From the NCBI GenBank assembly GCA_007258455.2, contig VDFB02270651.1, positions 489,312,711 through 489,376,710 on the forward strand: a stretch of 64,000 nt of DNA, given 5' to 3'. Position numbers and translations under genes: made by a program. A model generated the notes under the pieces. It worked only from the letters and a program-made list of their open reading frames with translations, was not told the DNA's origin and searched no databases. The DNA is from Sequoia sempervirens. Lineage: Eukaryota; Streptophyta; Pinopsida; Cupressales; Cupressaceae. Of this stretch, positions 48,002 through 59,526 are shown one piece after another. Every line of letters begins with the position of its first letter. The first letter of the stretch is position 1.

Positions 48002-49030
48002 ATGGTGAAAACCTCTTGAGGCGCTCGAGGATGAATGATTCAATCTTCCCCTCAGTGCTCTACATCGGGAAAAGTCAGTGCTTCTAGCTAAAAAGTGTAG
48101 CCCAATCAACTTGCGAATAAAAGAAACTTCGCACATCACATTTTATGTTGAATCACTAATGATAGAGGAACAAGAACTCCTAGCTACTTTCCTAAGGGAG
48201 AGAAATATCAATTTTGCATGGAGCTATGTCAACATGCCTGGGCTTGATCCGAAGATTGTCATCCACCATCTAGCAGTTTACCCTGAAGCAAAGCCTGTTA
48301 GACAAAAACTCAGAAAAATGCATCCCCAAATTGCCTTGCTAGTCAAAATGGAATTAAAGAAGCTACTTGATGCAGGATTCATATGACCAATTGACTATCT
48401 CGAGTGGATATCAAATTTGGTTCCTGTTTCAAAACCCGATGGGGGCATCTATATCTGCACAGACTTCAAAGACCTAAACAAGGCATGTCCAAAAGATGAC
48501 TTCCGGTTTCCCAACATTGATATGATCGTAGAAATGACTGCGGGACATGAGATGCTTTCACTGATGGATGGATTCTCTGGGTATAATCAAATTATGATAG
48601 CCGAATAAGATCAACATAAAACAACTTTTACTTGTCCATGGGGGACATATTGTTGGAACATGATGCCATTTGGTCAAAAAAATGCAGGAGCAACATATTA
48701 GAGAGCCATGAAATTAGTCTTTCATGACATGATCCATAATACTATGGAAGATTATGTTGATGAAATCTTAGAAAAATCCAAAAAGAGAAGAGACCACATA
48801 GCAACATTAAGTGCCATCTTTGATAGGCTTGAGAAATACAAGTTTCATCTTAATCCAAAGAAGTGCGTCTTCAGCGTACAATCAGGGAAGCTATTGGGGT
48901 ACATTGTGTTTATGAAAGGAATTGAAATAGATCCCACTAAGGTAAAGGAAATTCTTGAGATGGAGGTACCTAAGACATTGAAATAGTTGAGAGGCTTACA
49001 AGGCAGGCTCCAGTGAATCCGTTGATTCAT
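48002..49030 (+). pseudogene. Tat-2 reverse transcriptase
   Basis: The lead-in contains FYVESLMIEEQELLATFLRE, FAWSYVNMPGLDPKIVIHHL and KPVRQKLRKMHPQIALLVKM, typical of the Tat pre-RT segment. RT follows: ELKKLLDAGFI, LVPVSKPDGGIYICTDFKDL, NKACPKDDFRFPNIDMIVEM, LSLMDGFSGYNQIMIAE, then the pattern MMPFG with later YVDE at about 48753. The YxDD box reads YVDE, so a catalytic Asp is lost. Stops occur after DAGFI, MIAE and KTLK. The protease that should precede it is missing. Confidence 0.85.
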
Positions 49031-49480
49031 AGCTTAGTTAGCAAACAAATCAATCCCATATTCTCATCTACTCGACAAGGGAGTAGCATACAAGTGGGAT
49101 GAAAAATGTGATCAAGCCTTTAACAAAATCAAAGAATATTTTCTCACACCTCCAGTGCTTATGCCACCAATCCCAAGAAATCCACTAATCCTCTATATAT
49201 CGGAAACAACAGCAACTCTCGGTGCTCTCCTAGCTCAACATGATGAAAATAGAATAGAGAGGGCCATCTACTACATCAGCCAAACCATGGTTGGGCATGA
49301 GTTAAACTATTTCTTCATCAAAAAATCTTGTTTAGCAGTGGTGTTTTCCTCACAAAAATTCAGACACTACATGTTGACACACAAAATCAAACTCATCACC
49401 AAGAACGATCTGCTCAAGTATCTTCTAGATCCAAGTCAATGCTCACAGGAAGGATGGCCAAGTGGTTCATGATATTATCA
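49031..49480 (+). pseudogene. Tat-2 first RNase H
   Basis: LLDKGVAYKWDEKCDQAFNK, EYFLTPPVLMPPIPRNPLIL, YISETTATLGALLAQHDENR, AIYYISQTMVGHELNYFFIK and KFRHYMLTHKIKLITKNDLL. The usual S-D-A of the first catalytic position reads S-E-T. A frame change near 49440 joins it to the next domain. Confidence 0.8.
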
Positions 49481-49960
49481 GAGTACGACATTGAGTACGT
49501 AGAGTGGAAGGTCATCAAAGGGAAGGCAATTGTAGACCAACTAGCAGAAGCACCAGTCTATTCAGAGAATCTACTAATTTCAGAGTTTCCAGATGAATCC
49601 ATTTTCAACTTGAACATAGTAGACCATTGGAAATTATACTTTGATGGTTCCTACACACAACACAGATCGGGAGCCCGAGTCTTTTTCATCACTCCACAAG
49701 GAGACTGCATATCGAGATCTTACAAGTTGTCATTTCCCTGGACAAACAAAATCATAGAATATGAGGCCCTAACCATAGGAATCAGAATAGTAGTGCAATG
49801 GCATATCATGGCTCTAGAGGTTTATGGGGATTCAATACATTGATAATCAATCAAGTGAGTGATGAGTACCAAACTAAGGATGACAAGCTAACTCCATATA
49901 AGAAATTGGTGGAGAGTCTTAAGGAATCCTTCATTGAAATCACATTCGAGCAAACAACAG
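49481..49960 (+). pseudogene. Tat-2 second RNase H (Tat type)
   Basis: The linker YDIEYVEWKVIKGKAIVDQL is followed by HWKLYFDGSYTQHRSGARVF, FITPQGDCISRSYKLSFPWT, NKIIEYEALTIGIRIVVQW and ALEVYGDS. The catalytic D (FDGS), E (EYEAL) and D (GDS) are all readable, so this is the best preserved RNase H in the window. It lies in the normal Tat place, after the first RNase H and before integrase. A stop follows at about 49841. Confidence 0.85.
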
Positions 49961-49973
49961 AGCGATAAATGCC

Positions 49974-51370
49974 TTGGCAAAAATTGGAACCTTATTGGAT
50001 ATGCCTCGTAATGTCCCAAAACATGAATTCTTGGTAGAGAAACTTTTCATGCCTGTATTCAAGGTACCTGAGTCAGAATTCATGTGCGAAATCATTGTTC
50101 CTAGTGATCCTTGGTACCATGACATTTACACTTATCTGAGAATAGGAGTCCTCCTAGCTAACATAACCTCAAACTTTAAGAAAAAAATTGTCAAAAAAGA
50201 GTCTCGATTTGTCATCCTAGGAGATACCTTGTACCGAAGGAGCATAGAAGGAACCTTGTTACGCTGCCTAAACGCTAAAGAAGCCTTAACTGCTCTAACT
50301 AAGGTACATAATGGTATTTGTGGATCATACTCAAGTGGAATGACCTTGGCTAAGAAATTTTTAAGGACATGGTATTATTGGCCTACTATGGAAAGAGAAG
50401 CACATGAATATGTTAGAAGGTGTCTACAATGTCAGCAGCATGGGGACCTCATCCATGCTCCATCTCAAGAGCTTCATCCCATCATCACACCATGGCCCTT
50501 TTCAAAATGGGGGCTCAATCTCATTAGAGAAATCACTCCCACCTCATCCAGTGGCCACATTTTTATCATTACTGCCATTGAGTATTTCACCAAGTGGGTG
50601 GAAGCCATACCCATGACCTACATCATTGGAAAAAAGATATCAATGTTCATCCTGAACTACTTAATTTGTCATTACGGTGTCCCACAAGTCATCATCTTAG
50701 ATAATGGGACACCATTAAAAAATCAGGATGTTCGTGACCTATGCGACAAATTCAAAATCCAGCATCAGTTTTCCACTCCATGCTACCCCCAAGGAAATGG
50801 CCAAGCAGAAGCCACCAATAAAACCATTCTGAAGATCCTCAAAAAGAAAGTCAATGTCACAGGTCGTGACTAGCATTTGCAACTAAATCCCGCCCTCTAG
50901 GCTTATCGAACCAGCATCTGCACACCTCCAGGTGCCACCCCATTCTCCTTGATCTACAAATTAGAAGCCATATTACCCATTGAGATCGAGCTCCCATCAC
51001 TAAGAATATCACTGCAGAACCTCATCACATATGAAGAATATCGAGTATCGAGACTGAATGAGTTGGAGCTATTGGATGAGTGGCATATGGATGCCTTAAA
51101 TCACTTGCAAGTCTATCAAAACTGGCTAAAAAGGAGTTATAACAGGAAGATCAAGAGCCAGATATTCTAAGTTGGAGAGTTGGTGCTAAAGGAGAATTAA
51201 AAGAACATACCAAATCCAAATGACAAAGGAAAATTTGAACCCAACTAGTTGGGACCATTTATTATCACAACAAACTATAAGTCAATGGCATATCAGTTAT
51301 CAACACCTGAAGGGGAACCTCTGCAGGACCCCATGAATAGCTCCCATCTCAAAAAGTTTTATGCCTAAAT
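49974..51370 (+). pseudogene. Tat-2 integrase
   Basis: A 299-codon open stretch (49974-50870) contains the zinc-binding part (VHNGICGSYSSG, CLQCQQHG), the core start FSKWGLNLIREITP, FIITAIEYFTKWVEAIPMTY, YGVPQVIILDNGTPLKNQDV and CYPQGNGQAEATNKTILKIL. The first catalytic Asp is Asn (GLNLI), the second is kept (LDNG) and the Glu is kept (AEATN). The C-terminal module reads GKFEPN-LGPFIITTNYKSMA. The zinc motif has S where a second His belongs. Confidence 0.88.
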
Positions 51371-51529
51371 CTTTCAAGGTATAGAACTAAAAAATTTAAA
51401 AAAATTAGAAAATGCCCTAAAAAAATGGTTACTCTGATGAAAACCTGAAAAATAGGCATCATGGTGACAACAAAAAAAATCCAAAAAAATTAGAAAAAGG
51501 ATAAAAAATAGTAAAAAGAAAAATTGTCC

Positions 51530-53340
51530 TCTAGTGAAAAGCACTTCAGTGGCGCTTTGGGCAAGTACCTTGGTGAAAACCTGGCAAACAGGCACCTTGT
51601 GTAAATAAGCACTTTCCACCCACTAGGATCTTCATGACTTGTTTTGCATCATCCATCCATTATGCTTCCATCATCCATCTATCATCCATTGCATTCACAT
51701 CATAGCTTGGTCATGTGTTCATGTCATGATCCCTCCTAGTACTACTCGGCCCATTCTCAAGGTCAGTTTGTCTTGCCTTTATCAGAGTATTCTATCACAT
51801 CACACTAGGGGCATGTTCTCATCAGATCGGATTCTTGTATCTTCCTGAGATCCCAAAATTAGAAATCCAAAAAACATTAGAAAATAAAAAAATTAGAAAT
51901 CCCAAAACATTTAAATCATATCAAAATCCAAAAACAGGTCAAAAAAATTAGTCAAAAAAGTCAAAAAAAATTTCCTCTTGTTGAACTACAGGTCTCTGAG
52001 CCTTGAACATAGGCAAGGTTGATCTTTGATCATCCCCCGAGACACTTAGGTTAGTTCTTTAGGGGTCCGTTATAATAAACTGGCAATCCATTTTCCCATA
52101 TCTCATCAATAATCAAGTCTATGTCATTCGAACTATGGGTCTCTAAGCCTTGAATGTAGGAAAGGTTGATCTTTGATCATCCCCTGAGACACTTAGGTCA
52201 GTCCTTTAGGAGTCCATGATAGTAAATTGGCAATTCATTTGTCCATATCTCATCAATAATCAAGTATGTGTCAGTCGAACTACGTGGTCTCTACGTATAT
52301 AACATAGGCAAGGCTAATCTATTGATCAGCCCCTGAGGCCCCTAGGATAGGTCTTTAGGTTAGGTCTTGGTCAAAATCTTAGAAAACCCCAAAAAATTGG
52401 AAAATACCAAAAATAGCCTCAAAACATTTCAAAAAGATCAAAAACATTAAAACCCCCAAAAATCCATCTGTCTCATCTCGCTTTCACTCGCAATAAATAT
52501 CACTCATAATAAATCATCGTCATCTTCAACCTTTGGTAAAACAGTCAGAAACAAGTCTAGCAGATCAAAAGTGAAAACTCAAACGTCAAAGTGTCAAGTC
52601 TAGGTCAGTATGTAAACAAGTTGGTCAACTCTTTGTGTCAATAGTCTATCATCCAATCAGTCCCAAATCAATCATCTAATATCGTCATGTCCTAGGATGC
52701 ATTCTTCCTATAATGGACATCATCATCAGGCATCACTGTAGTTTAGTCTTGGCTAGCGGTATTGAAGAACATTAGCTTGTTTGTTTACTTTATCTTTGTC
52801 TTTTGACTTATCTTTTTGCGCTCATTTCGATGACCTCTCAATGATGTCCCAAACAAAATGATTTAGAGAGAAAGGAATGGGGCAATGATCATTATCTTTT
52901 TAGCCGTTGTGCTTGTTGGATATTCTTGTAATATAACTTGGTCATGCATGCTTTGTTTGATTTGTAGGGAGGATGTGTTAGGTGTCTTGTTGACCACATA
53001 AGAAGGCTTGCTTTCCTATGTTTTGGTCTGAGATGTCTTAAATATTCGAACTAAATTTTGAACAAGGTTTCTTACACCAGGTGTGAACAAGAGTACCCCT
53101 ATCTGATTGTCGAGTCAAATTCCATCACACTAGGTACAACGCCATCTTGGTTCTTTATACCTTGATGCATCATACCATGTGTGTAATCAAACATAAGGTA
53201 ATTGGAACTTTTAAAATCCCAACTCCTCCACAAGCAAATCCTCATCCTCATCATCATTGTCTCTTGTCTTGTTGGATCCTCTTCTTTCTTTCTATCTTCT
53301 TTTGTTCACACTAACATGGTACCATGACAATTAATAAAAT
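51530..53340 (+). repeat. Tat 3' region, copy 3
   Basis: Follows integrase directly. It forms the right arm of a large inverted repeat with 46610-47918 and is a direct repeat of 42760-44800. Includes A-rich low-complexity parts (aaaaaatccaaaa words), three units of a 147-bp repeat and the segment gatttagagagaaagga near 52860. Confidence 0.8.
51983..52390 (+). repeat. 147-bp tandem repeat, three units
   Basis: Units begin with gaactac or gaactat at 51983, 52130 and 52277, exactly 147 bp apart. Each carries gatc(a/t)(a/t)ccc and ctaggt/ctttag words. The third unit is truncated. Confidence 0.8.
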
Positions 53341-53379
53341 CATCATCACTAGTGCATCCATCCTACATCCACAAACCGT

Positions 53380-54005
53380 CAGCATACTGCATATTGCATA
53401 TCATATCATATAGGAAATATTAATTCATATCACATGCATTGCATTTCCATCATTTGCATAATATAGATTGGCTATTCTAAGCATTTCATCAAGTACATAC
53501 TTGTATTCTGCATCCATATAAAAAATCATTTGCATTCATTATATCATATCATAAATATTGCCATATCATCTGTTTGCATTACCATAACATAAGGATCATA
53601 TCATAAACAACATACACTATTCCATATCATTTACGTTATCATAGCATCATAAATACATAATCATATAATGCATGAGAAAAGATAATGAAAAAAGGAAAAA
53701 AGATTGCATTTCATCCATTAGGGGCATAATATAGATCTGTTAGTCGCATAATCCTTGCATTTTGCATCATCATATCATAACAGAAAAAATATTGAAAAAG
53801 AAAGCATCTCATCATATTTGCATCATCACATAGAACATAATGCACATCATCACATATCATTATTGCATCACATCATATAAGAAAACATCATAGCGTCATT
53901 ACATCACATTGCATAGCATATAGAAAGTAAAGGCATCCATAATACATAAATAAAATAGAATGCATCATATCACATCGAATCACGTCATCTCATATATATC
54001 ATAAA
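53380..54005. repeat. Degenerate CATATCATA-rich low-complexity block
   Basis: Roughly 600 bp dominated by short words such as catatcata, gcattgcat and atcatattgcat. Not coding. Confidence 0.75.
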
Positions 54006-54779
54006 AAATGTACATTGTCATGGTACAAAATTAGATCAAAATATACATGTGTATGTCAATGGAGTACAATGGCCCATCGGGCTATTAAAAATGAGCCCAT
54101 GGGGGCACAAAAAGAACCTTGTCTCTGGTCAAAACAGGGGCTATCCCTACTGGCTACTACCTGCACCACCTACTCTCTCCCTGTGGCCCTTTGTAGGTCT
54201 GTGGCCTATCCTCTGCGAAAAATTTGGGACTTGGCCTGTTCTCGACACAGCCTGATAATAATGCAACCTATAATAGTTGGCCTCCTGGATGGCCTCCCTA
54301 TATGATCAAAGCGATGCCATGCTCCGGGAAGAGGATGCAAACATACTCTCTATCTGCTATTGTCTACCCATCTCTGCCACTACCTGTAGCTCCGTAGCAT
54401 GTCTCTGCTAGACCACCTAGTCCCACTCTGCTCATAGCTAATCTCTCTCAACCGTCAATACCTGTACCTAGGCCTATAGCTGCAAAATCTAGCCATCCCT
54501 AGGGTCTGGCTGGAGAGGTGGCTGCCCGACTAGCTAATCCTAATCCCTATCTTTGGGTGGTGTCGGGACCCTATCCTATCATCCCTAGTCTTGATCCTAT
54601 TGAGGGACATCATGTCTCTGCTCACCCACATGCGGATCTAGGACTGGCTGATCCTATGACCCCCCATCATGAACTGGATGATATAGTGGTATCCCACCCC
54701 CTCCCTGATCCTGGTCTCCATCCCCTCGACCTCATCCTAGTCCTTTGCCTCTGGCCCTGTGCCAAGTAGATGGTGTCCC

Positions 54780-55900
54780 TAGCACTGTCAAATGAAGAGG
54801 TGACCTGAACCAATCCCTGTATGCCTACGTAGTCCTTGGATTGGCCTATCCCTAATCATATGGCCATGGCCTGACCACTAGCTGCATGAAACTCTGCACT
54901 GCCTCATGTGCAGATATGTTACAACCCTAGGAGCTCTGGCTTGTCATCCGTGCAAAAATGGCCACATAATAATCATCTGGCCTATCCTGTGGCTCATCGA
55001 ACTATCTTTGAACCCTTCTTGGTAGGTACATCTCGAGCATCATGTGCTCCCTACCTTGCATTAATCTGTCTTGGCAAGCAAAAAAGAGTTGTTGCACATC
55101 ATCAAACCATGCGGGCCATCCAAGATATGGCCGCCATGTGAACACTCGCATATCATCCAAGACTCTCCTCTAGTGGGGAATCCCATGTTGTCCCGTATGT
55201 GTGAAGGAAACACCTCTGTATTGCTAGAAAGCTAGATCATCTGGCTCCATAGTAACTGGAATAACTCTTGGACGAAGCACAACAATGTGCTCCCAAGCCC
55301 ATATGTTCAGGAGTGTGACCCCCACCCCAAGAGCCCAACCATCGATGTATGAAAACTCATACAAATCTCTGTATAGTAAGGCTAGAAGAACTGCCCCCAT
55401 GCAAACAATGTCCATCATTGAACCATCAACTCCCAAGTGAGCCCCCATCTAGGATTGAAATATCGGCGTTGCCGATCTGGTGCGATGAGACCTAATATAA
55501 TAGCCGCTATGACCAAGCAAAAGTGTGACACGGAAATCCTGTGATGCTCCAGCTTGATTTGGCCCTCGCAAAAGACAATCTCATCGATGCCAATCATGAA
55601 ATAATAGGCCTCCCTCTCAGCATCCACATCATAAATCACGCTCTCTCCATGGATGGGAAATCTCAAAATCTGCCACACATCCTTTAGTGTGACCATCGCC
55701 TCACCTATCGGGAGGTGGAAGGAGGATGTATCACTGTGCCACCTCTTAGCGAGTGTCGTCTTCATACCTAACTATGTCTGAATGGGCAGTGGATAAGCAG
55801 TGTACCATAGTCTGATCCATCCTAGGTGCTCCTACTGTCGCTCAGGAAAATAATCCAAAATGCTAAAAAGATCCTGGGACCTATGCTCGCATGAGAAAAG
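54780..55900 (-). pseudogene. Antisense plant mobile domain (PMD) ORF in Tat-2
   Basis: On the minus strand, opposite to the element, LGWIRLWYTAYPLPIQT precedes TLAKRWHSDTSSFHLPIGEA, then MVTLKDVWQILRFPIHGESV (open 55765-55415). In the next frame come AVLLALLYRDLYEFSYIDGW and LLNIWAWEHIVVLRPRVIPV (55448-55224). These match the plant mobile domain found in MAIN/MAIL1-type proteins and in some plant transposons: RW.-ET.TFHLP-GE.TVTL-DV, then LA-LYR.L, then L.LWAWE. Beyond 55224 the match fades. Frame changes and stops make it a pseudogene. It lies between integrase and the polypurine tract, where Tat elements are known to carry extra, often antisense, ORFs. Confidence 0.78.
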
Positions 55901-55904
55901 TATC

Positions 55905-56865
55905 ATCACCTCCTCCTACATTAGGAAAGTCACTTAAAAAATTCATGAAAAAAATCATGAAGGTCTGATTTGTCTTGGCGTCCCCTAAGCAACCTCAACG
56001 TTGATGTCTGTGGATGTAGTGCAGTTTGTAAACTCCAAACTACACCGCTAGGGGCTTTAAACTCTCAAACTCCACCGTAGCATCACATTTTGAGAAGGCG
56101 CCCCAGTTTAAAAGTAAACCCTAATTTCAAAAAGGACTGCGGTGGTGCACTTTACGTATGCAGTTGGGTTTGGAATTTAAACCCTAATTCCAAACTACAT
56201 TGGGGTGTCACTATTAGGGACTGTGGCACAGTTTGAGGCTGTGAGCCATTGATTTGAAGTTTTCAGCGGTGCAATATGGGACCACTCCTAAAAGCTAAGT
56301 TTCCTAGCCTAATAAATGCGCACAAAAATCAAAAAATGAAGTCGGGTCAAGTTGACTCACCGGTGGTCCAGTGCCAGATAGCCTCTGGTGTGTGTGTACT
56401 TTATCTGAAATGTGCCGAGGAAGTTGTCATGGCACCATCTCTCCAAAGGGTCAGAGCTCAAATTTGCAAAATATCTAAAGGCTGGATGAACAAATGAATT
56501 GGAAATGGCCCCTCAAGGCCTATTTAAGCCTAAAAATTAGGGTTTTTTGACCTTGTTTAGCCATCTTGTCAAGGTTTTGGTCCCCCAATCCTGTTTTTTC
56601 CCAACCAAGGGCTATTTTTGCACCGTTTTTGCGTTTTATCTCATTTTTTGGCATCTTAGAGCCTTTCTGTGTTGGGCACCTTGTCCTCTTTTTTCGTGAG
56701 ATCACCTAAAAAGTTGAAATTTTCATCCGATCTCTTGAGGGGCCAGTATAGCAGAATGTTTCGTTTGCTGGGGTAGCATTGGGGCATTTTGAAAATCATT
56801 TTTTTTTTTTAAATTTTGATCAAGACATGTTTATTCTTTGAACCAACGCAACAAGTGCATCGCTT
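55905..56865. other. Non-coding 3' end of Tat-2
   Basis: No protein recognised. Words such as aaactccaaactac, aaaccctaatt and tttgaggctgtg recur between 56030 and 56260. It leads into the polypurine tract. Confidence 0.4.
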
Positions 56866-56866
56866 C

Positions 56867-56880
56867 AAAGAGGGAAAAAA
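56867..56880 (+). promoter_or_regulatory. Polypurine tract before LTR C
   Basis: AAAGAGGGAAAAAA directly abuts the start of LTR C. The flanking text (aaccaacgcaacaag, then cttc) is shared with the tract before LTR B. Confidence 0.8.
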
Positions 56881-58176
56881 TATAGACACGCAAAATGTAC
56901 TGATTGACATTACACATCTGATCCTAATTTTACTAACACTGTTTCATCCTAAATCATCCCTACATCTAACCATTTAATCAAATACCCTTATTTGATTAAA
57001 TTCATCAATTTTCCTCTCTTAATTAAATAAATCATTTATCTGATTAAGTCATTCTTTCCCATTAATTAAATAAATCAATGTTATTTAATTAATCCTCTGA
57101 TCTCTATTTAATTAAATAATTCATTTTATTTGATTAAATCTCTAAAGTCATCTTATTAAATTAAATAAATTAAACCTTATCTAATTTGATCTAACATCAT
57201 CCCCTTTAGTTAAATAAATCAAAATCTTTATTTAACTAAGTCTAAATAATTTTCCTCTCAACTTTGATTTATTTAAATCCTAAAATCTAAGTCAAAATTG
57301 TCAAATCACCTAACCTCCTCTTATTTAATCAAATCCTGATTAAATCTAATCTTAATCCATGTCCCATCCTCTAGCTTTTTCCACTTGCACATGAAAATAC
57401 TTTTAATTAATTAATTAAATCCCTATTTTCTCTCAACTTGGCATAAAAGAGGAATATTCTTCCAAATTTGAAATTCTCTCCAAGTGGACTTTGTCCTTCC
57501 AACAAGGCATTTATTTCATCTTACAAGTCCTTTTTCTTTGAGTGAAGTGGACATAACTCCATTTGATTCTCCCTCCACCTTGTCATTTCACTAATTTCAA
57601 ATTTCAACTAATTGCATTTATGGGCACATTCATCAAAATGTGCACATCCTTGGCTCATCCACCTCTTGACAAGTGGAATTTAGCCATTGGTTGAAAGTTA
57701 GTCCCACATTGCTTCATTTTAGGCATTCTTCCATCTTGTCTTCCTATAAATAAGAGGTTTCTCTCCTCATTTGATCATCCACAATTTGAGCAAACTTATT
57801 ATACTCAATTTCACCTTCAAGCATCATCATTTCCATCCATTTTATCAAGGTCTTAGCTAGGTTATGCAAGTTTTTCATCATGGAGCACACTTGAATCTTC
57901 AACAAAGTGGATCAACCTTCATCACTCATCAACATTGCATCATAGGAGTTGGGAAAGGGCCAAATTTCACATCAAATTGGCACCAATTCCCCCATGGGAT
58001 CAAGAGTTTGCTTGGTTAATTAGGATTTCATTGCTTTCTTATTGCGGTCTTCAAGTTTATTTCCTATTTTGAGCATTGTTAATGAATTTCATGGGGAATC
58101 TTGATTCTTACCTGCATTGGATCTAACTATGTGTTTGTTTATTGTGTTTTGTAGGTATTAGGATTGGGGTTCTACA
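56881..58176 (+). mobile_element. Tat-2 right LTR (LTR C)
   Basis: 1296 bp, TATAGACACG (G2 changed to A) to GGGGTTCTACA. It pairs with LTR A and is followed by ATTTT, the same five bases that precede LTR A. TATAAATA at 57745. Confidence 0.87.
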
Positions 58177-58181
58177 ATTTT

Positions 58182-59121
58182 TATGGATGATTAAATATGT
58201 TTAGTATTTTTTATGTTATTATTCTAGTGTATGTGAATGCATAGCCATTATCATTATTTTCCAAATTTTGTTGTTGAATCTAATTAGTGTGACTTTGTAC
58301 CCAATAGATAGGCATTAGTTTGGGATGATATTGACCAATGTCACAATTTTTTAAGAAAATTAAAATATCTATTGAGCAGTTTAGTAATAAAAATACCTTC
58401 TAAGGATTTATAATTGTCAATATAACCAGGGAAACTATCTTTACTAAATTTTAAATGAATACATTTCATGTGGATTATGTTTGCATAGTCATATCATCTA
58501 TATAGGGGTCTTATGCAACTAATCTTTCTTGACCTAGTGATATTATTTGGGATCAAGAATTTAATTGAATTTGGTGGTTGTTATTTTTGGTTGTCCAATT
58601 TTTGTATTCATATACTTGTTAAGGTATACCCCTAGGAACACCCTCTTAAGTCTAATTTGAGATTGAAACATAGGAGAGACAACCCACTCTCAAATATTTG
58701 ACCTTTAATCCTTCATGTTTTTGATGACATGAAGTTAATTCAATTACAAAAATCTTCCTTTTGCTTCAACAATGACAAAATCTGCATAGTTTTGGCATAT
58801 GGAGGAAAATACCAAATCAATTCCTTTCTTGCACAGTTGTCCAACAAACACATCAACAAAATAATTAACACAACAAGACAAAAAATAAAATAAATTAAAG
58901 TTCCAAGTCTATGTAGCAATCAACAAGTGAATACAAAACAAAATCAATTGCAAAAATCAACACACAACAATTACAATGGAGTTTAATTTATCAACATTGA
59001 TCTGTTATCATTTGCACCCATGTTCATGCTCATTGCTCATGCTAGATATCTTATATTACTAACTCTCTAATCTTCCTTTTTCTCTTCCCATGCCTCCTTT
59101 CTTTTTATTTTATATTGTCTT
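58182..59121. other. Flanking non-coding sequence
   Basis: Nothing recognised. Lies between the Tat-2 right target duplication and the fourth inverted-repeat element copy. Confidence 0.35.
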
Positions 59122-59526
59122 GGGTGAAGCAACAATAGTGGTTTACAATTTTATGGAGGAAGGAAAGCTCACAAAAAATGAGCCCATGGCAAAAAAATTG
59201 GTTTTAGGGTTTCGAACGAATCTACAAGTTCGAGCAAACCCATAAGGGGTTCACTTGAACTAGGGTTCAAGCGAACCCACTTAAATGCTTGCCCCCCATT
59301 TCCCACAAAAAAAACAAAGGAAAATGCAAATTAAAAGGTGGTTTGCTCGAACCCCTAGGGTTTTGTTCGAAGCCCCCATATCCCTCATTCTCCCCCTCAG
59401 ACACAAAAAAAATCTAAATATTTGCACTTTGGAGCTCGGGTTGAAAATGAAAATGGCGAAGACTTCACAAACCTAACTAGAATCAAGTAGTCCTTGGAAC
59501 GAGCTATCCAATGAATATAATTTTAA
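59122..59526 (-). mobile_element. 1-kb inverted-repeat element, copy 4 (half)
   Basis: Begins with the terminal repeat GGGTGAAGCAACAATAGTGG and matches the reverse complement of the right ~380 bp of copy 1, stopping after the word ataattttaa. It holds about six GTTCGA-type palindromes (59208, 59226, 59248, 59263, 59339, 59358). The rest of the element is missing here and is the part present in copy 3 at 35385. Confidence 0.8.

Larger units (their letters stand above)
36431..58176 (+). mobile_element. Tat-2: 21.7-kb mosaic Tat-like element
   Basis: Outer LTRs (36431-37725 and 56881-58176) are flanked by ATTTT at 36426-36430 and 58177-58181. A primer-binding-site-like sequence follows the left LTR and a polypurine tract precedes the right one. 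The interior holds gag, a third LTR with its own polypurine tract, an inverted copy of the 3' region, a small LTR piece, pol (RT, RNase H, second RNase H, integrase), the 3' region and an antisense PMD ORF. The protease is missing. The mosaic either moved as one unit or has taken in a related element by recombination. Confidence 0.78.

Noticed and set aside
54015..54769. Plus-strand Pro/Leu-rich ORFs
   Set aside because: No family recognised. They lie in the 3' region opposite the antisense PMD ORF or its tail, and the composition looks like antisense translation.
36426..58181. Reading 36431-46607 (LTR A to LTR B) as one complete non-autonomous element
   Set aside because: LTR A matches LTR C far better than LTR B, and ATTTT flanks A and C. 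The bases after LTR B (tttga) do not match the five before LTR A.
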